From assembly GCA_046349915.1 (NCBI GenBank), contig JAXMBL010000008.1, positions 434,001 through 498,000 on the forward strand: 64,000 nucleotides of DNA, given 5' to 3'. A program made the position numbers and the translations under genes. The notes below the pieces were generated by a model. It had not been told where the DNA came from. It worked only from the letters and a program-made list of their open reading frames with translations, and made no database searches. This stretch comes from CAIXSC01 sp046349915. Its GTDB lineage: Bacteria; Planctomycetota; Planctomycetia; Pirellulales; Pirellulaceae. The stretch's first letter is position 1; each line of letters opens with the position of its first letter. Positions 56,901 through 62,208 of this stretch are shown in pieces.

Positions 56901-59900
56901 TGCACCAGCCGGACGATGTCCGAGTTGGCGAACCCCGATTGCGGATTGGCATCGCCGATCGTCAGCGGCCCGCTCATGGCGTTCACTCCGCCGCTGCCCG
57001 TTCCCTTGTTTAGCAATAACGTGCCTTCGTTGACGGTCGTCGTGCCGGTATACGTATTCGCTTCAGCGCCACCTAATTCCAACGTGCCGAAAGCATTCTT
57101 GGTAATGCCAACCGACTGCAGGCCTGTCCCGTCGATAATCGCGGAAGTGACGGTCAAATCGCTGCCAACAGCGCCGTCGTTGACCTGCCAAGTGCGAGCA
57201 CCAGCGCCCGCGATGACGCCAGGAACTTGCAGCGCAAGCGTCCCGTCCGAAATCGTGGCGCCGACGGCATTGCCGCTCCCCACCGTGTGCACCTGTATGT
57301 CCGCGTTCAGGGTCAACAGGCCGCCCGCGCCGAGCGAAACATCGGCTGCGTTGGAGGGCCCAATATGGAGGATCAGGTTTCCTTCGCCAATCTGTTCGCT
57401 GTTTCCGTTCAGGTCGAACAGGCCGGATGCCAGCACTTCCACTCGACGATCGTCGGCAATCTGGTCGCTGGCGCCGAGCCGGAGCGTGGCCGCGGGGGCG
57501 CCAGCGACATCAGTGCCGACGAAAAACCGGCCGCGCGAAGCCGGCAGACCGGCTTCGTTGTTCAACAGCAGCGTCCCTGCGAAGATGCGGTTGTTGCGGT
57601 CCGTGCTGCGAGCCTGAACGCCTGCCAGTTCGAGCGTGCCGCCGCCGATTTTTCCTAACTCGGACCCACCCGCAAAGTCACCGGTGAGCGTCAGCGTGGT
57701 CCCCGCGGCGACGTCGACAAGGGGAACGCCTGAGTTGGCAATTGATACCCCTCCGAATCCGCCATAGACTCCGAAAAGGTTGACGCTCGGCGATGTAATA
57801 TTTACTGATCCAGCCCAACGATTATTACCGGCCACGTTCCTTAAGACGCCGAGGCCAATCAGGCCCGACGCAATCCCCGTGCCGTTCACCGATACCGTCT
57901 CCAGACCAATTTCAAGCGGCCCAAAGGTTGTCTCTTCCAACTCGAGTGCGGCGCCGGCGCGAACGGCCGTTGCGCCAGCAGGCGAGCCAAGCGCGGTGCT
58001 TCGCTGGATGTTGAGCGTGCCTTCGTTGACATTGATGGGGCCGGCGGTTTGGTTGTCGCCGGAGAGCACCAATTTGCCGAGGCCGGCCTTTTGTACGTTA
58101 CCGCTGTAGATCGAACTGCTGATGGTCGCGGTATGCCCTTCTTCGACCACGATCGTCCCGCTCGCTGTATTGAGATTCTCGACAGTGATCGCGCTGCTCC
58201 CGGCGCCTAAAAACACCAAGTTGCCGCTATTGATGGTCAGCGTCGCGCCGGGGCCGGCCAACGTGACGCCAGGTCCAAGAATCAGCGAATTGATCGACTT
58301 CGAGCTGGTCAGCGTGTAGACGCCCGGCGTCGTCAACTTCACGTTGCTCGTCGCACTGGCCTGAGCGATGTCCGTGATATAGCTCGCCGCGGGATAGGCG
58401 ACCACGGCGACTCCCTCGGTATTCGACTCCAGCGTGGCAAACTCCGCGGGACTCCCCCCATTCGTGACTCGACTGCCATTCAGAATGCCGTCATCTAAAT
58501 TCCCTGGGTGGTTCACAAAACTGAGGCGGTTGGCGCCGCTGGCCGAAAGCGGAACGCCAGTTCCAACAAAGTTTACCGTCCGATCCGTGCTGAGGCCCAG
58601 CGCATTGCCAGTGACCGCCGTCGAGAACGCACCCGCCGAAGTGTTTTCCACTTCGATGGTCGCGGCGAGCGAACCTCCGGTATTTACAGTCCCCAGATAC
58701 TCGCTGGAGTTCGCCGTCGAACTGCCGACGAACTGTAATTTGCCACCGTTGAGCGTGATCGTCGTGGCGTCATTGAGACGGTCGGTCAGATTGCCGCCAT
58801 CGTTGTTGTCTACCCTGACTGTCGCACCGATGCCAACCGTCAAGGTGCTGATGTTCAACAACGAACCGGCGCCGCTCAACACCAACGTACCGCCATCGTC
58901 GTTGACGGTCGTTGCGCCGCTGTAAGTGTTTGCCGCGGTGAATTCCAGCGTGCCTCGGCCATTCTTGTTGAGCACGCGGTTCGCGAAGATCCCTTCGCCT
59001 ATCGCTCCCGCGAACGTCACGGTTTGCGTGGGATCCATGGTTAAGAGGGTGCGATCGCCCGTCAACGTCACCGGGCCCGTGAAGACGAGATTCTCCACGC
59101 CAGGATTGCTGTCGTCTCCCAGAAAGGTAACGTTGGAGTCGAGCGAGATGGGGTTGGCGATCGTGCGTGAACCGCCGACCGAGCGTACCATTAAACCATT
59201 GTTCTGCGGCGAGAATAGGCCGCTCCCCAGGGCGGTGTCGCTGCCTAATTCGAGCACGCCGCCGCCTTGCATTATGTAGGGGCCAGACCAAGCCGCGTTA
59301 TTGCCCGTCAGCCGTAGCGCCCCAACGCCAGTCTGCGTGATCGAGACGTCGCTCGCGCCGGTGATGTCGGCGGAGATGATCAAGTCGGCCGCCACGTTAG
59401 GAATTTGCGTATCGTTGATGTTGAAACTTCGCGAAACGCCGGCGCCGGTCGCCGCCGGTCCACCCGAAAAGAAGGTTCCGAGATCGAGGTTGCCGCTGAT
59501 CGTCGCGGCGGGCGTAACGCCGCTGCTGCCTTGAAAGGTACTCACGTTCACTGACCCGCCCAGCGTGAGCACCCCCGAGCCGGTCATGACATCCGAGCTG
59601 TAGGTCGAGCCGGTCGTGAGGTTCAACGCGCCGATGGTATCGCTGAAGCCGTTCAGGTCGAGCACGCCCGAGCTACCCAGGGTTGTGGTCAGCAACGTCG
59701 TATCGAAGTAATCAAGGTGCGGGATCTGGTTGTTCGCCAAGAGTTTGACGGTGGCCGCGTTGTCACCGCCGATGTTGTCGCCGATGACCAAGGGCCCGCC
59801 GACCGCATTCTTCCCCGGAGTCTTGTTGAGTTCGAGCGTGCCGTTCAGAACGCGAGTCTCGCCGCGATAGACGTTGTCTTGGGTTCCGGCGAGTTGCAGG

Positions 59901-60874
59901 ATGCCGTCGCCGGTCTTGATGAGTCGATTTGTCGCGCTGGTGGCGCTGGCGACGACTCCCGACACGATGAGCTTGCTCCCACCGTCGACCCCAATCAGGT
60001 TATTGCCGCCCGCTAGATCAATATTCCCGGTAATGGTGTTCGTGCCACCCACGCTTCGCAGTCCGCCCAGCGTGGAATCATCCGTCCCATCGCCAAACCC
60101 GATTCCCCCTTCGCGCAAGGCCAAGCTCTCGCCGATCGAGATGTTTCCCGCGACATGGAGCGCGGCGCCGACTTGAATCTGTGTGTCGCCGGTTATTGAA
60201 TTGCCCAGCGCTGAATTGTGCTCAGCCCGCACCACGCCTTGGCGGACATCGGTGAGCCCTTGGTACGTGTTGGCGCCAGCCAGGATCAACGTGCCGTTGC
60301 CCAGCTTGAGGATCGATCCGCTGCCGTCGATGACCCCGGTGACGTTCGTCGTCCCCGCACCGTCGAAATTCAGCGCGGTGGTCCCGAAGATGGCCGTGGC
60401 GCCGACCAAATTGCCCGTATGGATCGAACCACTCAACGTGAGCGTCGTCCCCGGATTGGCGGAAACGAAGTTCTGCGCGTTGATCAAGGTGATGTCGAGT
60501 CCCACGGAGTTCGCTCCCGCGACGTTGTTCGCGGTCAAGCCGCCGCTCAACTCAATCGAGTTGCCAGTGAGGCTGTAGCCGCTTCCTTGGAACTGGATCG
60601 TGTTCAGGCGAGTGCCGGCGGCCAAGTCATTCACGTTGCTTAACCGCGACGCAGCCGCGGGGAAGACCAGATCGTCTCCCGCCGCGGGCGCGACATCCAA
60701 CGCCCAGTTCGCCGCCGTCGACCAGTTGTCGTCCCCGCCGCCGCCGTCCCAAATCATCTGGGCCAAGACTCGCCGGTTTTCGAGCGATTCGAATCGCAAG
60801 AACCGCTTACGTCGTCGACGTTGTTGCGAAACTTGTCGGACATCTCGAGAACCAGGCGCGCGGGATGAGGTCAT
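38951..60874 (-). CDS. Giant autotransporter-associated beta-strand repeat/RTX protein
   Basis: One uninterrupted reading frame of about 7,307 codons (roughly 720 kDa). The ATG at 60874 (MTSSRAPGSRDV) is used; a TTG at 60904 adds ten residues. The N-terminus is basic and then RFLRFESLENRRVLAQ, the same secretion-type motif as in the adhesin at 5225. Next comes MIWDGGGGDDNWSTAANW and dozens of autotransporter-associated beta-strand (PATR) repeats, with GTLELNKTPG, VVIGDNxGxDNAD, LDLNGxxETIG and GAxTYTGxTTVxxGTL. Inserts include four copies of a 90-residue FNGxTT / FxGxLAGxDVAQI module, one PA14-like domain (FAATNNDDNAAIWID) at about 45.3-45.6 kb and a 99-residue triple repeat at 42.9-43.95 kb. 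The C-terminus (39.1-40.4 kb) is RTX: GGAGNDTLNG, GGDGDDEIHG. No beta-barrel translocator domain is present. Role: a calcium-stabilised surface fibre (inference). Confidence 0.9.
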   Translation of the reverse strand: MTSSRAPGSRDVRQVSQQRRRRKRFLRFESLENRRVLAQMIWDGGGGDDNWSTAANWALDVAPAAGDDLVFPAAASRLSNVNDLAAGTRLNTIQFQGSGYSLTGNSIELSGGLTANNVAGANSVGLDITLINAQNFVSANPGTTLTLSGSIHTGNLVGATAIFGTTALNFDGAGTTNVTGVIDGSGSILKLGNGTLILAGANTYQGLTDVRQGVVRAEHNSALGNSITGDTQIQVGAALHVAGNISIGESLALREGGIGFGDGTDDSTLGGLRSVGGTNTITGNIDLAGGNNLIGVDGGSKLIVSGVVASATSATNRLIKTGDGILQLAGTQDNVYRGETRVLNGTLELNKTPGKNAVGGPLVIGDNIGGDNAATVKLLANNQIPHLDYFDTTLLTTTLGSSGVLDLNGFSDTIGALNLTTGSTYSSDVMTGSGVLTLGGSVNVSTFQGSSGVTPAATISGNLDLGTFFSGGPAATGAGVSRSFNINDTQIPNVAADLIISADITGASDVSITQTGVGALRLTGNNAAWSGPYIMQGGGVLELGSDTALGSGLFSPQNNGLMVRSVGGSRTIANPISLDSNVTFLGDDSNPGVENLVFTGPVTLTGDRTLLTMDPTQTVTFAGAIGEGIFANRVLNKNGRGTLEFTAANTYSGATTVNDDGGTLVLSGAGSLLNISTLTVGIGATVRVDNNDGGNLTDRLNDATTITLNGGKLQFVGSSTANSSEYLGTVNTGGSLAATIEVENTSAGAFSTAVTGNALGLSTDRTVNFVGTGVPLSASGANRLSFVNHPGNLDDGILNGSRVTNGGSPAEFATLESNTEGVAVVAYPAASYITDIAQASATSNVKLTTPGVYTLTSSKSINSLILGPGVTLAGPGATLTINSGNLVFLGAGSSAITVENLNTASGTIVVEEGHTATISSSIYSGNVQKAGLGKLVLSGDNQTAGPINVNEGTLNIQRSTALGSPAGATAVRAGAALELEETTFGPLEIGLETVSVNGTGIASGLIGLGVLRNVAGNNRWAGSVNITSPSVNLFGVYGGFGGVSIANSGVPLVDVAAGTTLTLTGDFAGGSELGKIGGGTLELAGVQARSTDRNNRIFAGTLLLNNEAGLPASRGRFFVGTDVAGAPAATLRLGASDQIADDRRVEVLASGLFDLNGNSEQIGEGNLILHIGPSNAADVSLGAGGLLTLNADIQVHTVGSGNAVGATISDGTLALQVPGVIAGAGARTWQVNDGAVGSDLTVTSAIIDGTGLQSVGITKNAFGTLELGGAEANTYTGTTTVNEGTLLLNKGTGSGGVNAMSGPLTIGDANPQSGFANSDIVRLVQPDQLPDRLALVTITPTGLLDLDGNNETLGVADAQTALSMQAAASVDLGTGILTVNGNIATSATTAATLLVPSAPPRILNGTLDLGGVTRTIDVGGDRNELPYELELAADLIGSGGFLLSNTGTLLLAGDNSGLTGDVVRTNGNFAIGSDTAFGSGRALLNGSITTFGGPRSISTPVIFGANTIGFGTGFNIAGVGLIGGGGNDLKFTGPVSVTPGNWLPVVSSAGQVEFAGGLGESLGTVFTRKQGFGTLVISSPATLSGNLEVGQDAGGTTGGFVRANGGAVVLRDGGTLLNSSVLIGYGSAFQLDNSGVGLVDRLNDAAIMDLAGGSLVLAGKAGQTVGEAMGQLRLRNNTSSSQVQAILPTGGAANWRFASYGIEDVNAGSNFQFVGRGADIGPTSQNRIAFTSLPTLTDAIIPQAVLSGPAGLDFVTVSNASPLTTPFDNFVGSLTSGPNFSTTLAGATATVNVKLAANEVVGGAITANALLLPNGGMTVSGAGSVALDSGLLASRGVNTLSVVGLTLGSTHGIAYVDGATSTLNVSSSLGGASTMLAKGGSGVLNLSGANTFAGVTRLTDGVVRASSDTAFGSTANGVIVQYGGTLELNGANIPAETIQVAGFGESNFAAVGLRSVGGASVWQGDVNLNHNRTAIETVAGSTLTIGSAGTSGALTNQGLNKIGTGTLQFAGTANNTFVQTSIVWQGTLELNKTPGVNALPNLNDNAEFFIGNFTGADNSVVMRSLANDQIPDGTSATPGGSFRIRMLPSGRFDLNGRTETIRGRVGGGNNHDVLGLDIGSAGAGDVQLGGGTLRIANDVAENGRVQVRVFSGGVPQPAEIAGGTLQFGGTVAQQARILVDDSSAIEDLLVSAVIANGGVAPLNVIKNNNGRAIFSAVNTYTPQTIIEQGELVVRNAGALGTVGAPTQINSGTTLLLDGVSLAEPLNPNGTGYGGVGAIRNIAGNNTLTGAITLLGTSTIGVNAGQTLDIAAAIGGGTNGVTKLLPGTLRYSGNAAANTYTGSTSVFEGVLELNKNPNVNAIAGTLTIGNDNGMQGTDVVRLLQANQIADAAQVQVTPAGWLDLNGNNETLANANQTGLNFFLASTTNPLVTTGAGVLTLGAGLGIQTQLPAGTVQAHTGSVGARITGNLNLGGVNHNINAADSGASVRELQIDALISNGSLSSSGSGLVYLTNGGNSYAGGTTITGGGGIVVGASNALGSGAITVTTNTTSQLFASNFVGGAPTTITLPNNVLLNTSTATAATLNLRGDDNLVLTGNITNQSNNNIIQSIMESAASLTISGTVNLSNDATNRTLTFNNTTFGGGANLGYESGTATISGQIVNGGSSTASGFTKGGVGLVLLTNNSNSFTGSTNVSGGNLRITGNGTLGGTVAEQQTFGVTSPGNGSFTITYNGQTTTALSYTATTPPTAVDVANALNNLPSILRTGGVVSVTSSNPAGPSTVYTVSFGGLLSGVDVAQISSINLTAPVTLSSAIATTLTGTGGTTVGNGATLQVVPGLSVSEPLAINNNGFGNFGALRMIDVTPGVTETSEWAGAINFAAANTGSWAGVDGGGLNPDRLILSGPTVSATGSLAVKTGNGELEFGGNTDNAQVVFNGVSPMDDGLEVRAGTVYFNKPQVSGSNYQAIIGGGRVTIGDGGGGANADRLVLLGTSTDQIGGAVPVTIAASGQLSMAGAATESLPAAVTMQRLMGIAASIDTSPTRTLILANTLDVANAGVTSGATPASTIAGNLDLGGANRSFSVADSFILNAADDLVVSAVINGTAGNALQKDGYGTLVLTSANSYPGATTVNGNTLDFNASFTNGLNVLVGGTLILRDAGTTGTGAVNVNAGGSLVIDNIASNTNRIPDTATVSIAGGGLTLRGNASGSVESIGTLTLNAGGNAGSDNLVTIDSSAGGVTELQVATALTRGGSGTVHWVGVGADLGATSNSRVQIQAGATPFVNGVAPWATVAGPAGFDLVTDADGSPAAAPFFIGRVTSYNSSVNSGGIVRLNGVTDTLTADRTVDALLLENGATVNGAFTLNVGTATAGLVVSASGANTLAPTGSVGNPGIQFGGREPLFLVESGSTLTNSTTNNSSATLWKDRAGILVLSGDNDIAAGRQLTGALTINAGTVVVSHDDALGSEPGGTVTVNRRAALVFDSTAGNLAINNKPISVNGFGLNDDQSGALRTIGGANTTTIGTGATAVNWSTNPTFISTGAGTRLDLNANVGTGGNQLIKRGAGELIYSGGTSNSSTGAVNVNGGTLTLNKSGAAIALNGSLTIDDLGNFDDVGGGLVRYAATGVSTNMIGDVTITVNSPGVFDTNGKTDTIANTLSVNGGTVQNSAGGGTLQVNALNTSGGDVNLGSGTFNLNGNLSFTTGLGAGDPLTLAAAGFNLVGGTRTFTVNDGVSLNEVVIDAPLSNGRLVKSGLGGLRLNNAANTFLAGTNEVQRVTVAGTTAGTSQFSINFNGNVTSAILVNAADAVTRGLIQSALEALPSVGVGGVNVTVAGAGLFNIEFTGHLAEQDVPNQIVTTVVVGPGTFTPSTVTNGVAGINHSGGILSVGNDTALGTARVQMGNAQLLPVGGNRTLVNSFALLNNVTTVWGGRRDFGGTDDLRINGGITLHSSTGTGQVVNLDVVDPLAPVTFAGVISGGGNFIVPTKRGSGTMVWAGNNTFDVRDTITGVNGGTGQTDGIRIENGILRIAHSNALGGGGTANVHLRNDYLSAAGLGFASAALELDGSLGNVNVPANRNLVVFAPDNQLSAFGYLGRAALLDTATGAINSLAGSNSIAGIFDIRNVADNDNFARAFVGVDSGRLALTGEVFGTRNNANSDIRNNRDLIKVGAGELEIAGASVNRLTGNTGVLEGTLILNNIPGVPAISGTLVVGDNMGPANSDQAILAGSEQIPDGVAVVVAGSGQLRTNAAQTVSVTNEVQQVQVGNTTPAGQFRLQFNGATTTDINFGDSLASIQTKLNALASIGGVGGSVLVLGSTPTQNAAFTVTFLGSLAGVNQPQMKVVAGTTPYSAATVAVTTLTAGGQMGRETIGATTLRMAPQASGSILLNGGSTLMLNGDLTVDNYGYLPASAPTTATIGGGTLELLRQSAAGGPTSRNFNVTADGPGADDLIVSSVIADGALGSMSNLVKNTGAASRMVLTGANTHTGATVANTGALQIENSASLGSVLPNEIQNYVVSNVLGAATGQYSLTFNAATTSNLDFNASADEVQAALNALSTIGGAGGSVSVVSVINGNANIQYFIRFGGTLAATDVAQITTNAGTLGGGATIGAGATSQGGGLANIAASQTTVNSSGSLELDNLGTVNNEQLVLNGVGVVNAALSAVWNNAFQGAVGTGALRNVGGSNTWNGTIAGMGNVSVVSTSSIGADAGTTLTIGSATGVNIVTGTNLLKQGLGVVELGGTVSNTHAGSTMIAEGTLRLNKQGAATAIPGGEVIIGDNAGPDNGDVLLHASTAGGNQIGDRIVRIASTGLWDLNGQTETVNNAIVLDAGRTISGNIATGAGALVNNNSLIAVSQGGAGAASPAAVVTGRYDLNGGTRNIDVREGGAPVELDMQAVVQVSGGFGVTKIGQGRLRLSNANTYTGSNSVNTGVLEVGHNSALGGGTGTTTVATGAAVEFKSASPLVINETFTVSGDGWNTSGNGALNSISDADVTLTSLITVPDASYRATSTIGNNSPGTTLTMQGNTLFSASPVANLVFSGDGDINVPASLVAGLISAPYFSSFEGRLFLPLQAVNSTNINNLIAGGATAPTATAPLVGALNFPQDSDARFTTFFGGGVPGAAAFSVVFEAMLVIPTTGTYYFAATNNDDNAAIWIDTSGNNAFEAGEMVQNVGCCNATGFVSRTLNAGTYRIVYANSDSGGGSGLTGRFQPGSMGVPANGLAMPIVSTVSSGNVIKNGTGTLTVSGANSYIDTTIDGGVVLANGPLSALGSGATTVNATATLGGSGVITGPVVVNAGGAIAPGSPLSATADIASQSLTLSAGSSLTATINGVTVDTQYDQWAVTGSVDLGGASLVLTGTHIPDGTTQQSIVLIDNDGSDPVVGQFAGLPEGAAIAFNGGQFFITYQGGAGNDVVLNSQPVVNGSNAGDTLVLTPTALGFDYQLNANHIVSVTSGATQFTFNGQGEDDRMTVQLNSNALPSGGVFYNGGAQASPLTAGVDPQDGDVLSIIGDGSQTAIYLGDATANALLDNDGSVTIVGQGVVYFTQLEPVDISGMLIAQVHVTGGDDVITIDQGFDAATNVVPALVVSGTSGGVAFEAVHLFNNSTVLIDTASGGTDGNDSIIIAGANNAHGNDNLILSSGATGLDSLTIDGDITVNGNVTLQVNGPISQNAGDDIVAAALELMGVGTTSLSNAGNSVNVLAANRDGAITYRNSSALGIGAILGLGTTGINTIDDDVQITVLAGGLLIDGSITLGTGDLSLNVAGAITQSPGADITAGGLELLGTGVTTLANAGNDVATLAANRDGVIEWTDAGTLAIGTVTGLGTAGITTVNDDVRLTVAGGGLLIDADVALGTGDLTLDVTGSISQNAGDNVIANGLELLGVGATTLTDATNNVATLAANRDGVIEYRDAGTLTIGSVSGVGTSGLTTAGDDVRLVVGGGGLLIDEDVALGAGRLSLQVTGNVSQNAGDTVIAAALAANTSGGVTLGEANDVDTLAVQAGGAVVFRDVDALTIGSLTMFSTTVSGLSAGGNVLVRVDDNAGSTDDLVVSHGIVTTAGSITLRVGDDVTATAPLTATTTLLIEVDGAAGVDADVNVTTDGSTVSLVGVTAPAGATIQGGVDNDTFQITPSATASFAVHGGSPTFGDLGVPPGDTLDLNLSGVASGNTTLTLGSPLGSGIYSFVAPETELPVSFTGIEQNPTSAGAYHLVLDMRLSGFQNGVADQIVADFVGAAPDLRLRVNSGTVFTGPASDVLSLTVIGSTDDDSLVIDETAQGVVDFAGAAPAVNNAPAGGVSNGGHLNATADAYLDAATGGVTPADVSIHFDGGLGVNNLALNYVTAHAIHSSSDTLDGANSGNIGVLNGAGTTLQSLLSYARVTPVTLTGAGGNLVVDASSTPAVTQLDVANAGGLSDGANQITAPAGQGLAAHTFSGFGSVAARSGTGSETINLLSLDAATPASPAGAAPVTSLLLDANNATNTDAAGLDTLIVWTAPAAVAVSLRGGAADDLFVVKNGVVLGGTLDGGTHGPLGDTLDFSDFASSATVDLLTGSASFIFGGAAGGILAGSGGDVGSSIENLLAGSGHDILTADADVNRIRGNAGDDDIDAGAGIDDVDGGAGNDDLFVRGTEAEFDVMQGGPGGVEDPTDFDRLLNVGASPVTLNGFNSLFDAFANSIDLYNGNGFALLGNTAANQLHLGFTEVQNTPAVASGDLNDDVTTSFDNDVATEAAPGYVTYDGGNGVDRVTLVLTPDQFGALTTAELLVVQDYVVAPTGKTLTVTEDNAKGNFRATNFESARVAVYDDDIVLDITSCFLAIVSEDQVVVGGAGNDTLNGTHLTDLIFGGDGDDEIHGLDGSDCIFGGAGRDSLFGENLNDLLVGGSGDDTIRGGADEDRIFGGSGADSLFGEFGHDWLEGGSGNDLVDGGDNNDTVNGGAGVDTVLGGEGSDRIRIRADEAISDTMNGGASTDVLELIAGSGPVTLAGFSAAAASIEMIEGNSQVLQGTGAADTFDLSPIATPTGLASIDGLGGNDTLIGSATSDVIRGGEGNDSLVGGLGFDTLLGEGGNDTLDGGLHDDILTGGPGVDSLSGGDGFDQFRVQGNDDEFDTLLGGLNTDTVVNIGSVPVVLNTFNSLTNGIEGWAGGGQPILGNDAANVLNFQLISMSGVPYIDGGLGNDTITGTNGVDELRGGSGNDTLLGMGGTDILRGGANDDSLNGGDGVDSLYGDDGVDTITTGAGRDIVFFAGDLASEDVITDFALYSDTINLQAYAPLTYSNTWFTITSPTTRITLPNGKRIRLLNWARVVASSQFQL
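39170..40420 (-). repeat. RTX calcium-binding repeat region of the giant gene
   Basis: The C-terminal part of the 7,300-residue protein contains about 20 GGxGxDxLxG-type nonapeptides in several blocks (for example GGSGADSLFGEFGHDWLEGG), which as a family bind calcium and form parallel beta-rolls after secretion. Spacer blocks with FDTLLGGLNTD and NTFNSLTNGIE alternate with the rolls. Confidence 0.85.
42880..43950 (-). repeat. Tandem repeat of ~297 bp inside giant gene
   Basis: About 3.5 copies of a 99-residue unit (LELxGVGxTTLxNAGNxVxTLAANRDG, GLLIDxxxxLGTGDLSL, SISQNAGD). Matching DNA blocks, for example gattggctgccaaggt versus gattggccgccagcgt, recur at a 297-bp spacing. Confidence 0.8.
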
Positions 60875-61272
60875 GGGTGACTCGGGATTCAGGAGTGAGG
60901 CCAAGAACAGCGGAACGGGGACGCGACGAGAACGGTCGGCGAGCGCGCACCGTCACTCCTGTCGCTCACGCGGCCGGAAGAGAATGCACGATCGCACTGA
61001 GGCGTCGTGCAGGCAGTCGCCTAGGTCGAGTGAACTAGCAAATAAGGGCGTCTTTTCGCCCTCATTTGCCCCACTACGCCTGCTACTCAAGAGCGACCGT
61101 CCCGCTGAAGACTCGCCCTCAAGTGCTCCCCAACCGACCTTTTCGCAGGGACTTCAGTGACCGCGTTGCCTCGCGATCAATGGAGTTCCCCCCCGCGATA
61201 TGGCCGCTTAAGGGGCTTCGTACCGCCACCATCGTTACCGCCGCCCCCACCGTCTGGGAAGCAGCGCCGCCT

Positions 61273-61319
61273 CAGGAACGAGGCAATTTGACAATTTGAT
61301 TGCAAATGTCAAGTTCCTG
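61273..61319. promoter_or_regulatory. Nested inverted repeats upstream of giant gene
   Basis: The outer arms caggaac / gttcctg enclose inner arms ttgaca / tgtcaa around an AT-rich centre. The minus-strand ttgaca could be a -35 box, but no good -10 follows 17 bases on. Function unknown. Confidence 0.3.
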
Positions 61320-61357
61320 CATCTCGATTATCGGCGACAATCTTCAGGGGATTTCAA

Positions 61358-61373
61358 GGGTAACCGTTTACCC
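61358..61373. promoter_or_regulatory. LacI/GalR-type operator-like palindrome
   Basis: gggtaaccgtttaccc matches the LacI/GalR-family operator pattern GTAAnCGnTTAC at every fixed position, with symmetric flanks. It lies about 480 bases before the giant gene and about 290 bases before the peroxiredoxin gene. No LacI-family regulator gene is in the window. Confidence 0.4.
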
Positions 61374-61663
61374 GCTAAACTAGGTAAAGTCGTTGCCCGA
61401 GACCGCCCAACTAGCCGCGTCGGACGGCAGAGGGGGAGAGAATTCGAAGGGAACACTAATCGTCACTGATCCTCGCCAAGAAGGGCTCAAACTTGCTGCC
61501 CAGACTTCCGGTCGAGGCAAAGTCGTCCCTCGCCCGTTGTGTCAATTGCTTTTTGGCGGGAAGCTGCTTATGGCATGGTTCAACGGCGGGCAGGTTTGCC
61601 CATTTTGGCTGACAGGATGGTTCCGTCCGTGACGATGCCGACCTCGAAATCGGAGTGCTAACC

Positions 61664-62125
61664 ATGGCCAAGCTTCAAGTCGGTGATCGGGCGCCCGAAT
61701 TCGTGGCGAGTAACCAGCGGGGCGAAACCGTTCGCTTGTCGGATTATCTCGGCAAACGGGGCCTTGTGCTTTTCTTCTACCCCAAGGACGGGACCGCGGT
61801 TTGCACGAAGGAAGCCTGTGCCTTTCGCGACTCGTACGATCAATTCGCCGAGGCTGGGTTCGAAGTGATGGGGATCAGCAGCGATTCCGTGCAGAGTCAC
61901 GGCGAGTTTTCCGCCCAGCACGCACTTGAATTCCCCCTGCTCAGCGATCCAGATGGCGCGGTGCGTGCCGCGTTCGGCGTTCCCAAGTCACTCGGTTTTG
62001 TCCCAGGCCGGGTGACCTATGTGATCGACCGATCGGGAGTCATTCGGCTGATCTTCTCCGCGCTCCTGGCCTCGCATGAACACGTCGCGAAGGCGCTCGA
62101 AGCCGTAAAGTCGACGAACGAATAA
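61664..62125 (+). CDS. bcp: Peroxiredoxin, Bcp/PrxQ type
   Basis: A 153-residue thiol peroxidase of the AhpC-TSA superfamily, Bcp/PrxQ group. The peroxidatic Cys47 and resolving Cys52 are five residues apart in FYPKDGTAVCTKEACAFRD, the atypical 2-Cys arrangement. VGDRAPEFVASNQRGETVRLSDY, EVMGISSDSVQSHGEF and VTYVIDRSGVIR complete the fold. It reduces hydrogen peroxide and organic hydroperoxides with thioredoxin as donor. The ATG at 61664 is preferred over the GTG at 61655 because CGGAG lies at suitable spacing. No signal peptide: cytoplasmic. It is followed by two inverted palindromes. Confidence 0.92.
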   Translation: MAKLQVGDRAPEFVASNQRGETVRLSDYLGKRGLVLFFYPKDGTAVCTKEACAFRDSYDQFAEAGFEVMGISSDSVQSHGEFSAQHALEFPLLSDPDGAVRAAFGVPKSLGFVPGRVTYVIDRSGVIRLIFSALLASHEHVAKALEAVKSTNE

Positions 62126-62131
62126 CCACAT

Positions 62132-62155
62132 GTACGACGGACTTCTAGTCCGTCG
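62132..62155. repeat. 24-bp dispersed palindrome (inverse orientation)
   Basis: gtacgacggact-tct-agtccgtcg, seven bases after the peroxiredoxin stop codon; a probable terminator-positioned member of the family. Confidence 0.82.
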
Positions 62156-62208
62156 CTTCGCCGCAACCATCACGGACTGCCGTGCGACTGGTTCGGTACG
62201 TCACGGTT

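Larger units (their letters stand above)
60875..61663. other. Gene-free regulatory-looking region
   Basis: The 789 bases between the divergent giant gene and peroxiredoxin gene hold no credible coding frame: short open frames at 61393-61632 (plus) and 61456-61671 (minus) overlap each other and match no family. It is less GC-rich than its surroundings around 61280-61400 and contains two dyads, at 61273-61319 and 61358-61373, which are the best candidates for control sites of either flanking gene. Confidence 0.6.

Noticed and set aside
38951..60874. Classical type V autotransporter
   Set aside because: The PATR repeats suggest it, but there is no C-terminal beta-barrel; the C-terminus is RTX repeats.
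61393..61671. Overlapping short frames on both strands before the peroxiredoxin gene
   Set aside because: No family resemblance, they overlap each other, and neither has a ribosome-binding site.
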